9,421 nucleotides of DNA from contig URKA01000047.1 of assembly GCA_900548345.1 (NCBI GenBank), forward strand, positions 1 through 9,421, written 5' to 3'. Position numbers and translations under genes: made by a program. This stretch comes from an uncultured Paraprevotella sp. Its GTDB lineage: Bacteria; Bacteroidota; Bacteroidia; Bacteroidales; Bacteroidaceae. Shown here piece by piece: positions 6,480 to 9,421 of the stretch. Each line of letters begins with the position of its first letter. The stretch's first letter is position 1. The notes under the pieces were generated by a model. The model saw only the letters and a program-made list of their open reading frames with translations. It ran no database searches and had not been told where the DNA came from.

Positions 6480-8279
6480 ATGCATTCGGTAAGACATAAG
6501 TTTACCTTTTTCGAGCGCCTGCTCATCTGGCGCAGGATGAACTTCGGCGAAAGGAAGTTCATCCTGTTCATCAGTTTTGTCGTAGGTGTACTCACGGCTT
6601 TTGCCGGGCTGACATTGAAATGGCTCATCCATCAGATACAGCATTTCCTGACCTACCAGTTCGACGTGACAGCCTCCAACCCGCTTTACCTGGTTTATCC
6701 GGTCATCGGCATCTTCCTCACCGGACTCTTCGTGCGCTATATCGTGAAAGACGACATAAGCCACGGAGTCACCAAGATTCTCTTCGCCATAGCGCGCAAA
6801 CAAAGTAAAATCAAGGCTCACAACACATGGTCGAGCGTCATGGCGAGTGCCATCACCATCGGATTCGGCGGGTCGGTCGGAGCCGAAGCTCCTATTGTAC
6901 TGACCGGTTCCGCCATCGGTTCCAATCTCGGACGTCTTTTCCGCATCAACAGCAAGACCATGATGCTTCTGGTGGGATGCGGAGCTGCCGGAGCGGTGTC
7001 GGGCATCTTCAAGGCACCCATTGCCGGACTGGTTTTTACGCTGGAGGTTCTGATGATTGACCTCACCATGGGTTCGTTGCTCCCCCTTCTGGTGTCGTGT
7101 GTGACCGCGGCCGGTGTCACATTTGCCTTTTCAGGCACCGATACGGTTTTCGAGTTTCACCTGATTAACGGCTTTGCCGTAAACAAGATTCCGGCATATA
7201 TATTACTAGGTGTATTCTGCGGTCTGGTCTCATTATACTTCACACGTACCATGAATTCGCTTGAAGACATCTTCCGCAAGCACGCCAATCCCTACGTCAA
7301 ACTGCTTATGGGAGGTGCCATGCTCAGCATACTGATTTATCTCTTTCCCTCACTTTACGGCGAAGGTTACGACCTTATCCGCCTGCTGTTGAACGGAAGC
7401 GGTCCGCAGGAATGGGATACGGCGATGGACAGCTCTCTGTTCTACGGACACGGCAACCTGCTGTTGCTCTACCTCTCCCTCGTACTCATCTTCAAAGTCT
7501 TTGCCTCCACCGCCACCAACGGCGGAGGCGGATGCGGCGGTATCTTTGCTCCCAGCCTCTTTCTCGGATGTATATCCGGCTTCATCTTCGCACGCTTGTG
7601 GAACATCTACAAGGTGGTGGACATCAGTCTTTCGGAAAGGAATTTTGCCATGATAGGCATGGCCGGACTGATGAGCGGCGTGATGCATGCCCCGCTGACC
7701 GGTATATTCCTCATCGCCGAACTGACCGGAGGATACCAGTTGTTCATGCCCTTGATGATTGTATCCGTCTGCGCATACCTCACCATCATCTCCTTTGAAC
7801 CACACAGCATCTACTCCATGCGTCTGGCCAAGAGAGGCGAACTGCTCACGCATCATAAAGACCGCGCCGTACTGACGCTTATGAGTCTTGACACGGTCAT
7901 CGAAAAGTACGACGAGTACCTCTATCCCGACATGGACCTGAGAGACTTGGTAAAGAACATATCGAACTCACGGAGAGACGTATTTCCCGTAGTAGACCGC
8001 CAAAAGAAACTTGTAGGCATCATCTATCTGGACAATGTGCGCCCCATTATGTTCCGTCAGGAACTATACCACCGCTTCAAGGTGGGGGAACTGATGACAG
8101 AACCGCAAGCCAGACTGAACATCAACGACTCCATGGACGTGGTCATCCTCACCTTCGACAAGACCAACGCATGGACACTTCCCGTGGTGGACGGCGAAGG
8201 CACGTTCATGGGCTTCATCCGCAAGTCGCACGTCCTGATGAACTATCGCAAGACAATGGCCGACCTGTCTGACGACTAA
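6480..8279 (+). CDS. ClC chloride channel/antiporter with CBS domains
   Basis: A 599-residue membrane protein with about 440 residues of hydrophobic ClC core followed by a cytoplasmic tail holding two CBS domains (about 465-525 and 533-590). The core shows GSVGAEAP (131-138), the counterpart of GREGP with gating glutamate E136. KAPIAGLVFTLEVL (178-191) places E189 where proton-coupled exchangers carry their internal glutamate, which favours Cl-/H+ antiport over a pure channel. GGIFAPSLF (353-361) is the GxFxP ion-pathway motif. The usual GSGIP serine motif is replaced by SHGVTKI (94-100), a form I associate with other bacterial ClC branches. CBS domains often bind adenine nucleotides and tune the core. 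It is 13 nt after tsaC and 15 nt before fmt. A functional link to the translation genes is not evident. Confidence 0.92.
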   Translation: MHSVRHKFTFFERLLIWRRMNFGERKFILFISFVVGVLTAFAGLTLKWLIHQIQHFLTYQFDVTASNPLYLVYPVIGIFLTGLFVRYIVKDDISHGVTKILFAIARKQSKIKAHNTWSSVMASAITIGFGGSVGAEAPIVLTGSAIGSNLGRLFRINSKTMMLLVGCGAAGAVSGIFKAPIAGLVFTLEVLMIDLTMGSLLPLLVSCVTAAGVTFAFSGTDTVFEFHLINGFAVNKIPAYILLGVFCGLVSLYFTRTMNSLEDIFRKHANPYVKLLMGGAMLSILIYLFPSLYGEGYDLIRLLLNGSGPQEWDTAMDSSLFYGHGNLLLLYLSLVLIFKVFASTATNGGGGCGGIFAPSLFLGCISGFIFARLWNIYKVVDISLSERNFAMIGMAGLMSGVMHAPLTGIFLIAELTGGYQLFMPLMIVSVCAYLTIISFEPHSIYSMRLAKRGELLTHHKDRAVLTLMSLDTVIEKYDEYLYPDMDLRDLVKNISNSRRDVFPVVDRQKKLVGIIYLDNVRPIMFRQELYHRFKVGELMTEPQARLNINDSMDVVILTFDKTNAWTLPVVDGEGTFMGFIRKSHVLMNYRKTMADLSDD

Positions 8280-8294
8280 CACACCAAAAAACGT

Positions 8295-9269
8295 ATGAAA
8301 AAGGAAGATTTGAGAATCGTATACATGGGAACCCCTGAGTTCGCCGTAGAAAGCCTGAGATGCCTTGTCGAAGGCGGTTACAATATTGTAGGCGTCATCA
8401 CGATGCCGGACAAGCCCGTAGGTCGCCACCAGGACACGCTGCAGGCAAGTCCTGTCAAACAATATGCCGTATCGAAAGGACTGCGTGTGCTGCAAGCGGA
8501 AAGACTGAAAGACGAAACGTTCCTTGAAGAACTGCGTTCGCTGAAAGCCGACCTCCAGATTGTGGTGGCATTCCGGATGCTGCCCGAAGTGGTATGGAAC
8601 ATGCCGCCTTTGGGCACATTCAACCTGCACGCCTCGCTGCTCCCGCAATACCGGGGAGCGGCCCCCATCAACTGGGCCGTCATCAATGGCGACACGGAGA
8701 CCGGCATCACCACATTCTTTCTGAAACATGAAATCGATACGGGAGAGGTCATACAGCAAGTGCGCATCCCCATTGCCGATACCGACAACGTGGGAACGGT
8801 GCACGACAAACTGATGATGCTCGGCGGCAAACTGGTGGTGGAAACCGTCGACCGGATTCTGGAGGGAAGCGTAAAAAGCATTCCCCAGGAACAGCTCCAC
8901 ACTGACGCCCCCCTGCGGCCAGCCCCCAAGATATTCAAGGAAACCTGCCGCATCGACTGGCAGGGCAAGACGCTCAAACAGCTCTACGATTTCGTCCGCG
9001 GCCTTTCTCCCTACCCGGCCGCATGGTGCGAGATGCAGGACAAACAGGGAAAGACCTACACGATGAAGGTTTACGAGACGGAAAAAGAACCTTGTACCCA
9101 CAACGATGAGACCGGCTCGGTAATCAGCGACGGACGCACCTATCTGAAAGTTGCCGTGCGCGAAGGCTACCTGCACCTGAAAGAAATCCAGCTCTCAGGC
9201 AAGAAGCGGATGCGCACCGAAGACTTCCTGCGCGGCTTCCGCATAGAGAGCGAACTCATGATGAAATAA
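8295..9269 (+). CDS. fmt: Methionyl-tRNA formyltransferase
   Basis: A 324-residue enzyme that moves a formyl group from 10-formyltetrahydrofolate to Met-tRNA(fMet), making the initiator for bacterial translation. The N-terminal formyltransferase domain (about 6-190) has the opening RIVYMGTPEFAV (7-18). The catalytic triad is N110, H112 and D148, equivalent to N106, H108 and D144 of E. coli. The signature loop is SLLPQYRGAAPINWAVI (114-130). The C-terminal domain (about 210-320) is the OB-like tRNA-binding part, including LSPYPAAWCEM and the ending RTEDFLRGFR. All essential residues and the full length are present. It is the last gene in the window on this strand and is followed by a dense repeat array, which probably ends the transcript. 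Confidence 0.97.
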   Translation: MKKEDLRIVYMGTPEFAVESLRCLVEGGYNIVGVITMPDKPVGRHQDTLQASPVKQYAVSKGLRVLQAERLKDETFLEELRSLKADLQIVVAFRMLPEVVWNMPPLGTFNLHASLLPQYRGAAPINWAVINGDTETGITTFFLKHEIDTGEVIQQVRIPIADTDNVGTVHDKLMMLGGKLVVETVDRILEGSVKSIPQEQLHTDAPLRPAPKIFKETCRIDWQGKTLKQLYDFVRGLSPYPAAWCEMQDKQGKTYTMKVYETEKEPCTHNDETGSVISDGRTYLKVAVREGYLHLKEIQLSGKKRMRTEDFLRGFRIESELMMK

Positions 9270-9277
9270 GACGGCAA

Positions 9278-9343
9278 AATTCTTCACCTGTGAGCGATGA
9301 TTTCTTCACCTGTGAAGGATTCATCGCTCACAGGTGAAGAATT
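9278..9343. repeat. Mirrored array of 22-nt palindromic repeat
   Basis: Positions 9278-9300 and 9321-9343 are perfect 23-bp inverted arms around a 20-nt spacer. The spacer contains another copy of the left arm's first half: TTCTTCACCTGTGA occurs at 9280-9293 and again at 9302-9315, exactly 22 nt apart. On the right side TTCATCGC(T/A)CACAGGTG occurs at 9320-9336 and 9342-9358, again 22 nt apart. The layout is therefore two units in one direction followed by two in the other. The RNA could fold as one long 23-bp stem or as alternative stems using the inner copies. It begins 9 nt after the fmt stop. Confidence 0.85.
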
Positions 9344-9347
9344 CATC

Positions 9348-9366
9348 GCACACAGGTGTGCATTTT
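9348..9366 (+). terminator. Short hairpin with T-run after fmt
   Basis: GCACA (9348-9352) and TGTGC (9357-9361) pair around a CAGG loop and are followed by ATTTT, resembling an intrinsic terminator on the plus strand. It is formed from the fourth, most divergent unit of the repeat array. Together with the longer upstream stem it probably ends the operon transcript about 80-95 nt after fmt. Confidence 0.45.
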
Positions 9367-9368
9367 AG

Positions 9369-9391
9369 GGGTCAGTAGAAAATTAGTGGGG
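9369..9391 (+). repeat. G-rich interspersed motif, right copy
   Basis: This plus-strand copy begins GGGTCAGTAGA and ends TTAGTGGGG. It matches the minus strand of 32-54 at 21 of 23 positions. A GTTCGCAAATT block at 9405-9415 resembles GTTTGCGATTC beside the left copy at nearly the same distance. The copy lies directly beyond the palindromic repeat array. No gene is visible between here and the end of the window. Confidence 0.6.
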
Positions 9392-9421
9392 GAACTCTTT
9401 TCAGGTTCGCAAATTATCCCG

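Noticed and set aside
8064..9176. 370-residue minus-strand open frame opposite fmt
   Set aside because: It is the complementary frame of fmt and the ClC tail, rich in His, Val and Phe as expected of a shadow.
9278..9361. Possible CRISPR array
   Set aside because: The 22-nt units abut without spacers, two are inverted relative to the other two, and no cas gene is present.

Overview
The window looks like a chromosomal segment from a member of the Bacteroidales, most likely Bacteroides or a close relative. The supporting signs are a Bacteroidetes-restricted DUF4924 gene, TAnnTTTG-type -7 promoter elements, start codons without clear Shine-Dalgarno sequences, and the gene order LysE-type transporter, DUF4924, rfbD, prfC, tsaC, ClC, fmt, which I recall as usual in that group. 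No rRNA, tRNA, CRISPR array, transposase or integrase was found.

Layout: (1) Positions 1-173 are non-coding and hold one copy of a 23-nt G-rich interspersed motif and a good promoter. (2) Positions 174-924 (+) hold a two-gene unit: a zeta-toxin-family P-loop kinase overlapped at its end by a 51-residue protein of unknown function. This is the accessory-looking part. (3) Positions 925-1085 separate convergent genes and contain two hairpins, one apparently serving each strand. (4) Positions 1086-2051 (-) encode a ROK-family sugar kinase with its own TAnnTTTG promoter. (5) Positions 2052-2211 are a divergent promoter region. (6) Positions 2212-9269 (+) hold seven tightly packed genes with gaps of 4 to 25 nt, probably one operon: LysE-family exporter, DUF4924 protein, dTDP-4-dehydrorhamnose reductase (rfbD), peptide chain release factor 3 (prfC), threonylcarbamoyl-AMP synthase (tsaC), a ClC chloride channel/antiporter with C-terminal CBS domains, and methionyl-tRNA formyltransferase (fmt). 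(7) Positions 9270-9421 are non-coding and dominated by repeats.

Three operon genes act in translation: fmt makes the initiator formyl-Met-tRNA, tsaC starts the t6A modification of ANN-decoding tRNAs, and prfC recycles class-I release factors. The others concern the envelope and transport: rhamnose precursor synthesis, amino-acid-type export and chloride movement. The operon reads as housekeeping.

The less ordinary content is between the genes. A 22-nt palindromic repeat (core TCATCGCTCACAGGTGAA) forms a four-unit mirrored array after fmt, and a close relative forms the terminator-like hairpin after the zeta-kinase unit. A second family, the 23-nt motif beginning GGGTCAGTAGA and ending TTAGTGGGG, occurs in opposite orientations near the two ends of the window. 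The zeta-kinase/small-ORF pair is the best candidate for a poorly described system because the small partner lies downstream, not upstream as in classical epsilon-zeta modules.
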